DNA from: Neobacillus ginsengisoli
Lineage (GTDB): Bacteria > Bacillota > Bacilli > Bacillales_B > DSM-18226
Reading direction: 5' to 3'
Length of the DNA stretch: 64,000 nucleotides
Assembly (NCBI RefSeq): GCF_030813055.1
Contig: NZ_JAUSTW010000005.1
Location: 124,001 to 188,000 of the forward strand
Shown: in pieces, positions 8,118-17,188 of the stretch
Layout: each line of letters begins with the position of its first letter
Numbering within the stretch: position 1 is the first letter of the stretch
Made by a program: the position numbers and the translations under genes
The notes under the pieces: generated by a model
Seen by the model: the letters and a program-made list of their open reading frames with translations, nothing else
Databases searched by the model: none
Told to the model about the DNA's origin: nothing

Positions 8118-9188
8118 CTAAAGGATAAACATCCCTGCTATTCCGCTTAAAATCCCGAATACGACTACAGAACCTGCTACGAAGAATAAAACCTTTTTAG
8201 GAAAAGATCTTGCAACAATGATTAATGAAGGAAGACTGATGGATGGCAAGGTAATTAAAAGTGCTGCTGCAGGCCCTCCTCCAAGACCCAAGGACATAAA
8301 CGTCTGAATGATAGGGATCTCAGCAGCGGTTGGAATAACGAACAGCATACCCGCAATGGCAAAACCGATTACCGTAATCAGGCTATTTGCAGCTGCCTCG
8401 CTAATGTGCGGGAATAACCAAACACGAACCGCCCCCATTAGAAGCACTGAAAGTACGTATGCTGGTACGATATATAAAATCATGCTTCCTATTGATTTTA
8501 TCCATTTACTGGTAAATGAACCGGAAGCCTCTTTCTCGGATTTTTCAATAATTTGATCAATATCAACCGGCTTCACTTCCGGAGCAAAACGGTTCGCTAG
8601 ATAACTTACACCAAATGTTAAAACGACGCCAAATAGTAAGCGGAGAAGTGTGAACTTCCATGATAATACAAATGTCATAAAAATCAATGTGGCAGGATTA
8701 ATGGTAGGATTGCCTAACCAAAAAGCAAGGCTGGCACCGACAGAGACATTCTTTTTACGTAAACCAACAGCCATTGGAGCAGCACAGCAAGTGCACATCA
8801 TCCCCGGAAGCGCCGCAAGTCCTGCAACAGCAGTGCTGCCAAAGGAAGTTTTTCCAAGCACTTTCAAAAGCCAGTTGGTTGGCAGTAATACCTGCAGTAA
8901 TGATCCAAGTAAAATACCAAGTAAAGCAGCTTTCCATACAGCAATAAAATACGTAAGTGCGTAAGCCCAGGCACTGTGCCATGATGCAGCAGGCAGATTA
9001 GGTTTGTCACCTAAAATGGATAATCCAATAGAATGAGAAGTAGAAGCAAGAATGCTCTTATTGTAATAAGGAATCCATTTAACATAAGCTAATCCAGCAG
9101 CCGCGATTAATAGAAATAAAACAGCAAATACAACAGTTTTTTTAGAGTTAACCTGCGGTGTGGGAATTGAACTATTTATTTGAGCCAT
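8118..9188 (-). CDS. DUF318-type permease with CxCC motif
   Basis: This 356-residue membrane protein belongs to the permease family that includes ArsP (organoarsenical export) and B. subtilis YcgR. About nine to ten hydrophobic segments are visible. The conserved thiol motif appears as GMMCTCCAAP with three Cys in a membrane helix; in related proteins such Cys bind trivalent arsenicals or metals. The repeated LGNPTINPATLIF segment is also typical. The ATG at 9188 is chosen over 9236 because CAGGGGGTAC lies upstream of it. It is a single gene with its own terminator; no arsR-type regulator is adjacent, so the substrate is open. Confidence 0.8.
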   Translation of the reverse strand: MAQINSSIPTPQVNSKKTVVFAVLFLLIAAAGLAYVKWIPYYNKSILASTSHSIGLSILGDKPNLPAASWHSAWAYALTYFIAVWKAALLGILLGSLLQVLLPTNWLLKVLGKTSFGSTAVAGLAALPGMMCTCCAAPMAVGLRKKNVSVGASLAFWLGNPTINPATLIFMTFVLSWKFTLLRLLFGVVLTFGVSYLANRFAPEVKPVDIDQIIEKSEKEASGSFTSKWIKSIGSMILYIVPAYVLSVLLMGAVRVWLFPHISEAAANSLITVIGFAIAGMLFVIPTAAEIPIIQTFMSLGLGGGPAAALLITLPSISLPSLIIVARSFPKKVLFFVAGSVVVFGILSGIAGMFIL

Positions 9189-9341
9189 CTTTATTGTACC
9201 CCCTGAAATATTTTCAAACTTATAAAAGTATATCATAGTCTTAAAAATGGATGCAGACTTTTAACCGTAGAAATTTGACAGGGGTATGTCCTCTAAAATA
9301 AAAAAATGGAGCTATTCCAAGCTCTGTCTGATGAAATCAAT

Positions 9342-9533
9342 TTATTCTTTTATATTTATTTGATTGCTAGAACTTGAACCTGAAATCGTTATGATCTGTC
9401 CTCCTGTATTATTTCCACCAGCTCCATTAACTGACTTTGATACGGAAATGGGCGCTATCGTAACAGCTCCTCCAAAATTAACAATTCCGCCTGATACGGT
9501 ACCAATATTAATGCCATCTTTATTAATGGCCAA
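9342..9533 (-). CDS. GerPF/GerPA-like spore germination protein
   Basis: The 63-residue product follows the GerPA/GerPF pattern: a short start, GGIVNFGGAV, then an Ser/Lys stretch and a Gly-rich GAGGNNTGG segment before a polar tail. GerP proteins sit in the spore coat and help germinants pass through. The TTG start has AAGGGGAGGG upstream. A CATAAAATA element at 9567-9575 with AC 16 bases further upstream fits a mother-cell sigma-K promoter. It is a single gene, unlike the six-gene gerP operon. Confidence 0.75.
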   Translation of the reverse strand: MAINKDGINIGTVSGGIVNFGGAVTIAPISVSKSVNGAGGNNTGGQIITISGSSSSNQINIKE

Positions 9534-9566
9534 TAAAATTCCCTCCCCTTACACTTATGCATAGAT

Positions 9567-9575
9567 TATTTTATG
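9567..9575 (-). promoter_or_regulatory. Putative sigma-K-like -10 for GerPF-like gene
   Basis: Read on the - strand it is CATAAAATA, matching CATANNNTA, with AC 16 bases upstream and the start codon 34 bases downstream. Confidence 0.4.
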
Positions 9576-9603
9576 TACAAGCTCGGTACTTGTTCACTGT
9601 GAA

Positions 9604-11031
9604 TTAATTAGAAGCAAATAAAATATCTTTACATTCAGTTAAGGAACATGCTAATTTCTGAATTCCTAATTTAATATCCTCTTCCTTCAGTCCGCCATAA
9701 CCAAGAATAATCGGCTGAGAAGCACCTTGACAAACATTCATCCAGTACTTTTCCGTTAAATAAATTCTCACTCCCGATTTTTCTGCCTTTTCGACCAGTT
9801 CACGTGCATCAATCCCTTTAAATTCAATAAGGATATGAAGTCCTGCCTTTTGTCCGATCACTCTTGCGCGGTCACCTAAAAATGATTCGATAGACTCAAG
9901 TAACACTTTCTGCTTCCCGTGATAAATTTTTCTCATTTTTTGAATATGCCTGCTGAAATGACCCTCTTGTAGGAACCGGTGCAATGCCTCTTGGATGAGT
10001 GATGAAACAGACTGATTATAAAAAAAGAATTCGGCTTGAAATCTTTCCGCTAATACCTGTGGCAAAACCATATAGGTGACTCTGGCTGCAGGAAGAAACG
10101 CCTTTGAAAATGTACCTAAATAAATGACTTTATCGTTGGTATCAAGTGATTTTAATGAGGGAATCGGCTGCCCTTGGTAGCGAAATTCTCCGTCATAATC
10201 ATCTTCAATGATATAACTTGATGTTTTTTGTGCCCATTGCAGCAAGTTTATCCTTTTTTGAATCGGCATAATCATTCCCATTGGAAACTGGTGTGATGGT
10301 GTTACATAAGCGCATTTTGCCGAACTTCCTTCCAATTCATCGATGTTAATTCCATCAGACTCAAGAGATATTGGGATTAGATTGCAACCATGACTTTCAA
10401 AAACAAATCGTACACCATCATAGCCCGGATTTTCCATAGCCACTTCTTTAGTTGTTAATGACAGCAACTGGCATAATAAAGTGATTGATGTCTGGGTTCC
10501 TGCGCAAAGCACAATTTGGCTGGCATCACAGTTCACTCCCCTCGCTTTTTGAAGGTATCCGGCAATTTCACTTCTTAGACCTAAATGGCCTTTCTTATCT
10601 CCATACGAGAATACCTCTTGTTTAGCAGTGTCCATCGTTTCTAGCAAACATTTCTTCCATACCTTAAGAGGAAAACGATCAAGTTCAATGTCTCCATATT
10701 GAAAATCAATCACTCTTTTTAGGTCAGGACCTTTAGTTGGTTTTACTGCATCCTTTAGGATTTTATTATGCTCCATTCTAAAATACTCTAATTTAAGAAC
10801 GTATAATCCGCTTTTTTCTTTACTTTCCACATAGCCCTCTGCAATCAACTGCTGATACGCGAATTCGACAGTATTTCTACTTATATTTAAGCTCCGTGAA
10901 AGCTGTCTGATTGAAGGAAGTTTTGCGCCGGCAGTCAATCTGCCTTGTTCAATTTCATCACGAAAAAAATAATATAACTGCAAATAAATCGGAATGACTC
11001 CATCTTTTTTGATAAACGGTGTTAGTTCCAT
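9604..11031 (-). CDS. MocR/GabR-type transcriptional regulator (wHTH-aminotransferase fusion)
   Basis: The 475-residue protein joins an N-terminal GntR winged helix (about residues 10-80, AGAKLPSIRQLSRSLNISRN) to a class I aminotransferase-like domain. The latter keeps the PLP signatures: IEDDYDGEFRY and the Schiff-base Lys in GTFSKAFLPAARV. Such regulators sense amines, amino acids or PLP itself (GabR, PdxR). It is divergent from a PNPOx-like flavoprotein at 11140, and its likely target is the shared 108-bp region, which contains two CTGTC(C/A)-type elements. Autorepression and control of the divergent gene are inferred from this layout. Confidence 0.9.
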   Translation of the reverse strand: MELTPFIKKDGVIPIYLQLYYFFRDEIEQGRLTAGAKLPSIRQLSRSLNISRNTVEFAYQQLIAEGYVESKEKSGLYVLKLEYFRMEHNKILKDAVKPTKGPDLKRVIDFQYGDIELDRFPLKVWKKCLLETMDTAKQEVFSYGDKKGHLGLRSEIAGYLQKARGVNCDASQIVLCAGTQTSITLLCQLLSLTTKEVAMENPGYDGVRFVFESHGCNLIPISLESDGINIDELEGSSAKCAYVTPSHQFPMGMIMPIQKRINLLQWAQKTSSYIIEDDYDGEFRYQGQPIPSLKSLDTNDKVIYLGTFSKAFLPAARVTYMVLPQVLAERFQAEFFFYNQSVSSLIQEALHRFLQEGHFSRHIQKMRKIYHGKQKVLLESIESFLGDRARVIGQKAGLHILIEFKGIDARELVEKAEKSGVRIYLTEKYWMNVCQGASQPIILGYGGLKEEDIKLGIQKLACSLTECKDILFASN

Positions 11032-11139
11032 TTTGCTCCCCTTTCTGTCCCTGTAAAATTATCCGATTCTGTCACTTTTAATAAGGACAATTGTTTTTTA
11101 AAATGAGTGTAACATTTCATTTTGAAGGGAGATAGTTTT

Positions 11140-11691
11140 ATGTTACCAATCAGACAACAAAAATTAGCATGTACCGATCAATTAAAGATCCATGAATTTT
11201 TACAATCAGCGAAAACAGGATTTTTAGGGTTATCTGATGGGGCGCTGCCCTATGTCATTCCTCTTAATTTTGTTTGGATGAATGACGCTATTTATTTTCA
11301 CGGCGCCTCAGAAGGTCGTAAAGTCAAGATAATCCAAGAAAATGCAAGTGCCTGCTTTACGGTTAGTGAGGATCAAGGAACAATAACAAACCCCGTTCCG
11401 GCTAAAACAGATACTGCTTATATGAGCGTAATGATTTTTGGAGAGGCAAAAATCGTGAATGATCTTGATGAGGCAGTACAAGTGATGCAAAAAATGCTGG
11501 ATAAATATGTTCCAGGTTATTATGAGGAGTTATTGTCGAAATCGCATGTTGACAAGTACCGTTCTTCGCTTGGCAGCAGAACAGCAGTTTATAAAATTAA
11601 AGCAAAAGATATGACTGCTAAAGAAAACCCAATTCAGTTGGAAAAGTTATTTTACAAAGGGAAAACAGTGCAAAACGATATTTCCAATTAA
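11140..11691 (+). CDS. Pyridoxamine 5'-phosphate oxidase-like flavoprotein
   Basis: This 183-residue protein has the split beta-barrel of the PNPOx-like flavin-binding family: [35 protein letters not shown] and ACFTVSE. Members bind FMN and are often uncharacterised reductases or nitroimidazole-resistance (NimA-like) proteins; it is too divergent to call PdxH. The ATG at 11140 is preferred to the TTG at 11122 because the latter contains the Shine-Dalgarno (GAAGGGAGA). It is divergent from the MocR regulator, suggesting PLP- or amine-linked control. Confidence 0.8.
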   Translation: MLPIRQQKLACTDQLKIHEFLQSAKTGFLGLSDGALPYVIPLNFVWMNDAIYFHGASEGRKVKIIQENASACFTVSEDQGTITNPVPAKTDTAYMSVMIFGEAKIVNDLDEAVQVMQKMLDKYVPGYYEELLSKSHVDKYRSSLGSRTAVYKIKAKDMTAKENPIQLEKLFYKGKTVQNDISN

Positions 11692-11714
11692 TATTCTCGT
11701 TAAAAATCTAGTCG

Positions 11715-11773
11715 AATCCTCGAAAATTTAGTATTATGTAGTAATGTATTGATTCTTGAACAAAGCGAGGATT
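11715..11773 (+). promoter_or_regulatory. Predicted SD-masking stem before the ABC-F gene
   Basis: AATCCTCG at 11715-11722 is exactly complementary to CGAGGATT at 11766-11773, which contains the GCGAGG Shine-Dalgarno of the gene at 11782. An in-frame TTG at 11749 inside the loop extends the coding frame upstream. This could be a translational switch; it is seen in sequence only. Confidence 0.45.
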
Positions 11774-11781
11774 ACGAAATA

Positions 11782-13335
11782 ATGAGCTTACTTACTGTTG
11801 ATAATTTATCCCATACATTTGGAGACCGTACTTTATTTAAAGACGTTTCCTTTCGATTATTAGCTGAAGATCATGTTGGGCTTGTCGGTGCCAATGGCGT
11901 TGGTAAGTCCACGTTAATGAATATTATTACAGGTCAATTGATTCACGATAGCGGCCGCGTTGAGTGGACACCGGGTGTCCACTATGGCTATTTGGATCAG
12001 CATACCGTCTTAACTTCGGGAAAAACAATGCGAGATGTGTTACGTGATGCCTTCCTTCCTCTTTTTGAAAAAGAAAAGGAATTAAATGAAGTAACTGCTC
12101 AAATGGCGGATGCTACACCTGAAGAGCTTGAAATTCTTCTTGAAAAAATGGGTGAAATCCAAGACGCACTTGATGCGGGCGGCTTTTATTCATTGGATAT
12201 TAAAATTGAAGAAGCGGCACGGGGGTTGGGACTGGATGCGATCGGTCTTGACCGTGATGTTTCAGCACTTAGCGGTGGACAGCGTACAAAAGTCCTTCTT
12301 GCTAAATTGCTTTTAGAACAACCTAAAGTACTTTTACTTGATGAGCCGACCAACTATTTGGATGTTGAGCATATCCGCTGGTTAACTTCTTATTTAAAAG
12401 AGTACCCATATGCGTTTATCTTGATTAGCCATGATACGGAATTCATGAATCCGGTATCAAATGTCATTTTCCAATTAGAATTTTCAAAGCTGACTCGCTA
12501 TACTGCCAGCTACGAAAAATTCCTTGAATTAGCGGAAATTAATAAGAATCAGCATATTAACGCTTATGAAAAACAACAGGAATTTATCAAAAAACAAGAA
12601 GACTTTATTGCAAAAAATAAAGCGCGTTACTCCACTACCGGTCGGGCGAAGAGCCGTCAAAAGCAGTTGGATCGAATCGAACGGATTGACCGTCCCGAAA
12701 CGGCAATGAAGCCGACTTTTGGCTTTAAAGAATCCCGTAGCAGCAGCCGTTATGTATTTGAAGCAAAGGATTTAGAAATTGGGTATACTCATGCTCTTTT
12801 ACCAAAAATGAATGTAACCATAGAGCGCGGCGAAAAAGTGGCGATCATTGGCTGCAACGGTGTTGGGAAATCAACCCTACTTAAGACCATGCTTGGTAAA
12901 ATTGAGCCATTGAACGGAAACGTGGAACGCGGTGACTTCCTCTTCCCTTCTTATTTTGAACAAGAAGTTAAAGCTGGCGGAATCACACCGATTGATGATG
13001 TTTGGAATGCCTTTCCTTCCATGGATCAGCATCAGGTACGTGCGGCACTCGCTCGTTGCGGTTTGAAAAATGAGCATATCTCTCGTCCTATGAATCAGTT
13101 GAGCGGTGGTGAACAAGCGAAGGTTCGTTTGTGTAAACTGATGATGAATGAAAGTAACTGGATTTTATTCGATGAGCCGACAAACCACTTAGATATCACG
13201 GCAAAAGAAGAACTAAAACGTGCATTAAAGGAATATAAAGGTACTGTTGTCCTCGTCTGCCACGAACCGGACTTTTATGAAGACTGGGTGACAAAGGTTT
13301 GGAATGTTGAAGAATGGTCACAGCAAACAGTGTAA
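11782..13335 (+). CDS. yfmM: ABC-F family ATPase (YfmM-like)
   Basis: A 517-residue soluble protein with two ABC ATPase domains and no membrane part. Domain 1 has Walker A GANGVGKST, signature LSGGQRTK and Walker B LLLDEPTNYLD; domain 2 has GCNGVGKST, LSGGEQAK and LFDEPTNHLD. The Lys/Arg/Gln-rich linker (KQQEFIKKQEDFIAKNKARY) is the P-site tRNA-interaction motif of ABC-F translation factors. Length and start resemble B. subtilis YfmM, which helps ribosomes through difficult sequences; antibiotic protection is also possible in this family. The ATG at 11782 matches the family start. A leader stem (11715-11773) may gate translation. Confidence 0.85.
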   Translation: MSLLTVDNLSHTFGDRTLFKDVSFRLLAEDHVGLVGANGVGKSTLMNIITGQLIHDSGRVEWTPGVHYGYLDQHTVLTSGKTMRDVLRDAFLPLFEKEKELNEVTAQMADATPEELEILLEKMGEIQDALDAGGFYSLDIKIEEAARGLGLDAIGLDRDVSALSGGQRTKVLLAKLLLEQPKVLLLDEPTNYLDVEHIRWLTSYLKEYPYAFILISHDTEFMNPVSNVIFQLEFSKLTRYTASYEKFLELAEINKNQHINAYEKQQEFIKKQEDFIAKNKARYSTTGRAKSRQKQLDRIERIDRPETAMKPTFGFKESRSSSRYVFEAKDLEIGYTHALLPKMNVTIERGEKVAIIGCNGVGKSTLLKTMLGKIEPLNGNVERGDFLFPSYFEQEVKAGGITPIDDVWNAFPSMDQHQVRAALARCGLKNEHISRPMNQLSGGEQAKVRLCKLMMNESNWILFDEPTNHLDITAKEELKRALKEYKGTVVLVCHEPDFYEDWVTKVWNVEEWSQQTV

Positions 13336-13351
13336 TAGGATAAAATAAAGA

Positions 13352-13390
13352 AAAGAGCACATCTTTCATATTCGAGATGTGTTCTTTTTT
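13352..13390 (+). terminator. Intrinsic terminator of the ABC-F gene
   Basis: aaagagcacatct / agatgtgttcttttt with a long T run. Confidence 0.85.
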
Positions 13391-13533
13391 CGTATTCCTT
13401 GCTCTCCATTGCCATCCACAATATTATCTAGCATCATGCTAATTTTTGCTATGTCTTCGATATCTATTAGCTATCACTTTGTTAACCTATTGTATCAACT
13501 TGGTTTTTTGATCAAATTAGATGGCTGCTGGTT

Positions 13534-13662
13534 TTAACCAACTCGAATGCCTCCCTCGTACTTTTTAGCACAAATCATCCCCATGATCAAATGGTTCACA
13601 ATTTCTATCATCCCCATCAATAAAAAGAATATTAAAATGTGCTTATTACCTATATCGTTCAT
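13534..13662 (-). CDS. Possible small membrane protein (42 aa)
   Basis: An open frame from ATG 13662 gives 42 residues with one hydrophobic helix (HILIFFLLMGMIEIVNHLIM) and a basic C-terminal tail (CAKKYEGGIRVG). The Shine-Dalgarno is weak (TGGAAAA). The rest of 13391-13786 holds no supported gene; a short protein-like frame on the - strand near 13363-13465 lacks a start and may be a gene remnant. Confidence 0.35.
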   Translation of the reverse strand: MNDIGNKHILIFFLLMGMIEIVNHLIMGMICAKKYEGGIRVG

Positions 13663-13786
13663 GATTTTCCATTAAACAGGTTACATTAGTATAAGAGTTT
13701 TAAATAAAAAATAACATGAAAATAGTTGATGGAATATACACTGTACAGATGGAAAAGATTCATATCCTTTAAGGAGTGAAATATTT

Positions 13787-14953
13787 TTGAAAACAAACAG
13801 AGCTTTGCCGATACTTTTTTTAGTGATGTTCTTGGTGATGGTGGGCTTCGGAATCATCATTCCCGTACTTCCCTTTTATGCTGAACAAATAGGGGCAAGC
13901 CCTACCCAATTAGGGCTATTAATGGCGGTATATTCATTCATGCAGCTCATTTTTGCTCCTTTATGGGGCCGAGTCTCCGATCGTATTGGCCGTAAGCCTG
14001 TCATGATGCTTGGAATTACCGGGTTGGCCATTTCTTTTTTTATCCAAGCTGTTTCAACTCAGTTATGGATGTTATTTGCTGCAAGAATTTTCGGCGGACT
14101 TCTTTCCTCAGCAAATATGCCGACAGCGATGGCATATGTGGCAGATATCACAACAGAAGAAAATCGTAGTAAAGGGATGGGCATCATCGGGGCCGCGATA
14201 GGACTTGGTTTCGTTTTCGGTCCTGCAATTGGCGGTATTTTTTCAAAAATTAGCTTAAGTATGCCCTTTTATCTTGCCAGCGGTTCATCAGTTCTTACGC
14301 TGATATTAGTACTTCTGTTATTGAAAGAGTCTTCGGTGAAAAATCACAAAGAGAAAAAGCAATCAATTTGGCAAGCATTTAGCGGTTCTGGTTCTGTTTT
14401 GTTTATTGTCCAATTCTTTATTTCCGTGTCCCTTTCCGGATTAGAAGCAACCTTTGCGTACTTTGCAGCCAAAAAAGCCGGATTGGATTCCAGTCAGCTC
14501 GGTTACATTTTCATGATTATGGGGTTTGCAGGGGCTATGGTTCAAGGTGGTTTAGTAGGCAGATTGGCGAAAAAACACGGGGAAAGTTCGGTCATTCAAG
14601 GAGGCATCATTGTATCGGCCATCGGTTTTTGCTTAATTTTGCTTGTTCATAGTTTTACAACTGCAGCCCTTTATTTAACGATTTTTGGAATCGGTAATGG
14701 GGTGATTCGCCCAAGTGTCTCATCCTTGATTACCAAAACTTCCACTGCAGGACACGGCAGTGCCACAGGGATACTGTCTTCGTTTGATTCATTAGGGAGG
14801 ATTATTGGACCCCCTTTAGGGGGCTGGCTATTTTCTTTTGCAATAGGGCTTCCCTATCTAACAGGGGCTATAATCTCCATTTTAGCTTTTGTCCTATTTC
14901 AAATTTACCGCCCTTGGGTAAAAGCAAGTAAAGCAGCGAATATCCAACAATAA
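13787..14953 (+). CDS. MFS drug:H+ antiporter (DHA1, 12-TM)
   Basis: This 388-residue protein is a 12-helix major facilitator of the Bmr/TetA type. It shows motif A after TM2 (WGRVSDRIGRKPVM) and the antiporter motif C in TM5 (GAAIGLGFVFGPAIGG), both diagnostic of drug/H+ antiporters. It would expel small lipophilic compounds across the cytoplasmic membrane; the substrate is unknown. The start is TTG with AAGGAGTG upstream. No regulator is next to it. It is followed by a small membrane-anchored protein gene 75 bases on. Confidence 0.9.
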   Translation: MKTNRALPILFLVMFLVMVGFGIIIPVLPFYAEQIGASPTQLGLLMAVYSFMQLIFAPLWGRVSDRIGRKPVMMLGITGLAISFFIQAVSTQLWMLFAARIFGGLLSSANMPTAMAYVADITTEENRSKGMGIIGAAIGLGFVFGPAIGGIFSKISLSMPFYLASGSSVLTLILVLLLLKESSVKNHKEKKQSIWQAFSGSGSVLFIVQFFISVSLSGLEATFAYFAAKKAGLDSSQLGYIFMIMGFAGAMVQGGLVGRLAKKHGESSVIQGGIIVSAIGFCLILLVHSFTTAALYLTIFGIGNGVIRPSVSSLITKTSTAGHGSATGILSSFDSLGRIIGPPLGGWLFSFAIGLPYLTGAIISILAFVLFQIYRPWVKASKAANIQQ

Positions 14954-15027
14954 TCTTGATGGTATATGTTTTTAGGACATGCATAAAATGGGTTACATAG
15001 GTAGTGTTGAAAAAGGAGCTGGTAACC

Positions 15028-15360
15028 ATGAAATCGAAAAACGTGATTATGGGTTTATTCCTTTTACTCATAATAGCCCTTGTTGCATATCTGGATTCAC
15101 CGTTTTCCATTATTAATAAAGATTACTCCTACACAGCAGATGTAAGTGAGCCGGCGGTAGCTCAACCAATTGATGAATCCCCGCCGACAGATGTTCCAGT
15201 GTTGGAGGAAAAATTAGAAAAACGGGAAAAAGTGGATGGGTATATCGTCGAAACGTACGAAGAATATGAGGTTTATAAAGACAAAAATGGTAAAGTTATT
15301 AAAAGTGAGCCAACATCTAAAACAGATATCCTAAGATATTGGGATTATAGTGAACATTAA
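15028..15360 (+). CDS. Membrane-anchored hypothetical protein (110 aa)
   Basis: The ATG at 15028 has AAAGGAG upstream and begins a typical N-terminal anchor (KNVIMGLFLLLIIALVAYLD). The remaining 85 residues would be extracellular: an acidic, Pro-containing linker, then a charged region with VETYEEYEVYKDKNGKVIKS. There is no lipobox. It lies downstream of the MFS gene and ends with a hairpin at 15362. I do not recognise the family. Confidence 0.7.
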   Translation: MKSKNVIMGLFLLLIIALVAYLDSPFSIINKDYSYTADVSEPAVAQPIDESPPTDVPVLEEKLEKREKVDGYIVETYEEYEVYKDKNGKVIKSEPTSKTDILRYWDYSEH

Positions 15361-15361
15361 T

Positions 15362-15395
15362 AGAAGCTGTCGGAAAAGTCCATGCAGCTTTTTTG
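15362..15395 (+). terminator. Intrinsic terminator
   Basis: gaagctg ... tgcagcttttttg just after the stop of the 110-aa gene. Confidence 0.6.
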
Positions 15396-15486
15396 TTTTT
15401 AAGGGTCATTCTAATAGCTTACCTATGTCTTCCTTTAAGGAATGGTTTAAAATTGGATAAATTAGTAAATTAAATTAAATACATAC

Positions 15487-15517
15487 AAAAAGGCATAGGT
15501 TTAAACTATGCCTTTTT
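15487..15517 (-). terminator. Intrinsic terminator of mntH
   Basis: aaaaaggcatagg and its complement around a TTTAAA centre; works on both strands, 9 bases past the mntH stop. Confidence 0.85.
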
Positions 15518-15525
15518 AACAATAA

Positions 15526-16878
15526 CTAACCGAAAAACGTCTGAAACAGTAAATATATATTTAAACTAATGATAACAATAGCTACAATCCAAGCAAGAAT
15601 TTTAAGCCATAATGGATTTACGAACTCACCCATTTTCTTTTTATCACTTGTAAATTTAATGAGCGGCACAACTGCAAATGAAAGCTGTAAAGATAGTATT
15701 ACTTGACTCAATATGAGAAGTTGAGCTGTCCCACTTTCGCCATAAAGAATCGTTACAACAACAGCAGGTACAATGGCAATTAATCGAGTTATAAGTCTTC
15801 TTAGCCAAGCAGGAAGACGAATATTTAAAAAGCCTTCCATTACTATTTGACCTGCCAATGTTCCCGTTAATGTTGAGTTTTGACCAGAAGCGAGCAATGC
15901 GACTCCAAACAAGATGCTTCCAACCGTTGTTCCTAGAATGGGAGTAAGTAATTGATAAGCATCATTAATCTCTGCAACTCCTGTCATTCCTGCCTTATGG
16001 AAAGTAGCAGATGAAACGATAAGGATGGCAGCATTGATAAATAGTGCAAAAAACAAGGCAATGGTTGAATCCCACGTTGCAAATTTAATCGCTTGTCGTT
16101 TTCCCAAACTGGTTTGTGGATACTTTCGAGTTTGAACAATGGAAGAATGAAGGTACAAGTTATGTGGCATGACGGTTGCACCTAAAATCCCAATTGCAAT
16201 ATAGAGCATCGTTGGGTTACTAATAATCTCTGTACTTGGCACAAATCCGTTTAATATGCCACCTACATCCGGCTTAGAAAGAAAGATTTCAGTTGCAAAA
16301 CAACCTCCTATAGTAATAATTAGAATAATCACCAATGTTTCAATAAAACGAAACCCTTTATTTTGTAGCAGTAGAACCACTAGTACATCTAGAGCAGTAA
16401 TGATAACACCATATATTAAAGGAATTCCAAACAAAAGATTTAATGCGATTGCCGAACCGATTACTTCTGCTAAATCACAAGCTGCTATCGCTAATTCACA
16501 TAAAATCCATAAACCTATTGCGACTGGTTTACTGTAGTGGTCACGGCATGCTTGAGCTAAATCTCTTCCTGTAACAATTCCCAATTTTCCAGCAAGTGCT
16601 TGAAGTAGAATTGCCATCAAATTAGACAATAATATAACGGAAAGTAAAGTGTATCCAAATAACGACCCACCTGCTATATCCGTTGCCCAATTACCCGGAT
16701 CCATATAACCAACAGCAACCAAGTACCCTGGTCCGGCAAAAGCTAAGAATTTTTTTATCCACGAACCTGCCTTCGGAATACGAATACTTCTATAAACTTC
16801 CGGTAAGGTAGGCTGTGTCCGTTTATTTCTCCAACCTTCTTCCACTGCCAAAGGCAGTTCTTTTACATTTTCACTCAT
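15526..16878 (-). CDS. mntH: Nramp-type Mn2+/divalent metal transporter
   Basis: A 450-residue Nramp protein that imports Mn2+ (and Fe2+) with protons. The metal-binding DPGN motif in TM1 is present as [10 protein letters not shown], and the TM6 MPH motif as [11 protein letters not shown]. Eleven hydrophobic segments are visible. The start ATG has GAGGTGAT upstream. Two MntR-like operators (16909-16932 and 17019-17042) precede the gene, the distal one covering the predicted -35, so repression by Mn2+-loaded MntR is expected as in B. subtilis. Confidence 0.95.
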   Translation of the reverse strand: MSENVKELPLAVEEGWRNKRTQPTLPEVYRSIRIPKAGSWIKKFLAFAGPGYLVAVGYMDPGNWATDIAGGSLFGYTLLSVILLSNLMAILLQALAGKLGIVTGRDLAQACRDHYSKPVAIGLWILCELAIAACDLAEVIGSAIALNLLFGIPLIYGVIITALDVLVVLLLQNKGFRFIETLVIILIITIGGCFATEIFLSKPDVGGILNGFVPSTEIISNPTMLYIAIGILGATVMPHNLYLHSSIVQTRKYPQTSLGKRQAIKFATWDSTIALFFALFINAAILIVSSATFHKAGMTGVAEINDAYQLLTPILGTTVGSILFGVALLASGQNSTLTGTLAGQIVMEGFLNIRLPAWLRRLITRLIAIVPAVVVTILYGESGTAQLLILSQVILSLQLSFAVVPLIKFTSDKKKMGEFVNPLWLKILAWIVAIVIISLNIYLLFQTFFG

Positions 16879-16908
16879 TTCATATCACCTCATTATTGGT
16901 ATATGCTA

Positions 16909-16932
16909 AACATTTTGCATTAAGGAAACTTT
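16909..16932 (-). promoter_or_regulatory. MntR box, proximal
   Basis: ATTTTGCATTAAGGAAACTT is almost identical to the B. subtilis mntH MntR site (TTTGCATNAGGGAAACTT). It lies 31-54 bases before the mntH start codon. Confidence 0.75.
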
Positions 16933-17001
16933 TTGGGTAAAAAAAATCTCTTACCCTCGTCATTTAATTATATGAAGGAGTAATGAAATGTTTCTTATTA
17001 A

Positions 17002-17042
17002 AATTGTATAATATAAATTTTTTTAGTCAAGGGAAACTTTTA
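17002..17042 (-). promoter_or_regulatory. mntH promoter with second MntR-like box
   Basis: On the - strand TTGACT and TACAAT are 16 bases apart. The sequence AGTCAAGGGAAACTTTT (17024-17040) matches the right half of an MntR box and overlaps the -35. Confidence 0.55.
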
Positions 17043-17102
17043 TGGAAAATTAAGTGAAAGGAAAAATGAAGTAAGTTAAACTACCACGAATCAGTAATAA
17101 AA

Positions 17103-17130
17103 AAGAACGTTACATATATGTAACGTCTTG
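17103..17130. terminator. Palindromic hairpin between mntH and prsW-like genes
   Basis: acgttacatatatgtaacgt is a perfect palindrome; it is downstream of the leftward protease gene (which ends at 17189). Confidence 0.5.
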
Positions 17131-17188
17131 GGGAAGGGAATGGACCGCCCCCGCCCATTCGAGTAAATTTCAATGTTCCTGTTGGCTC

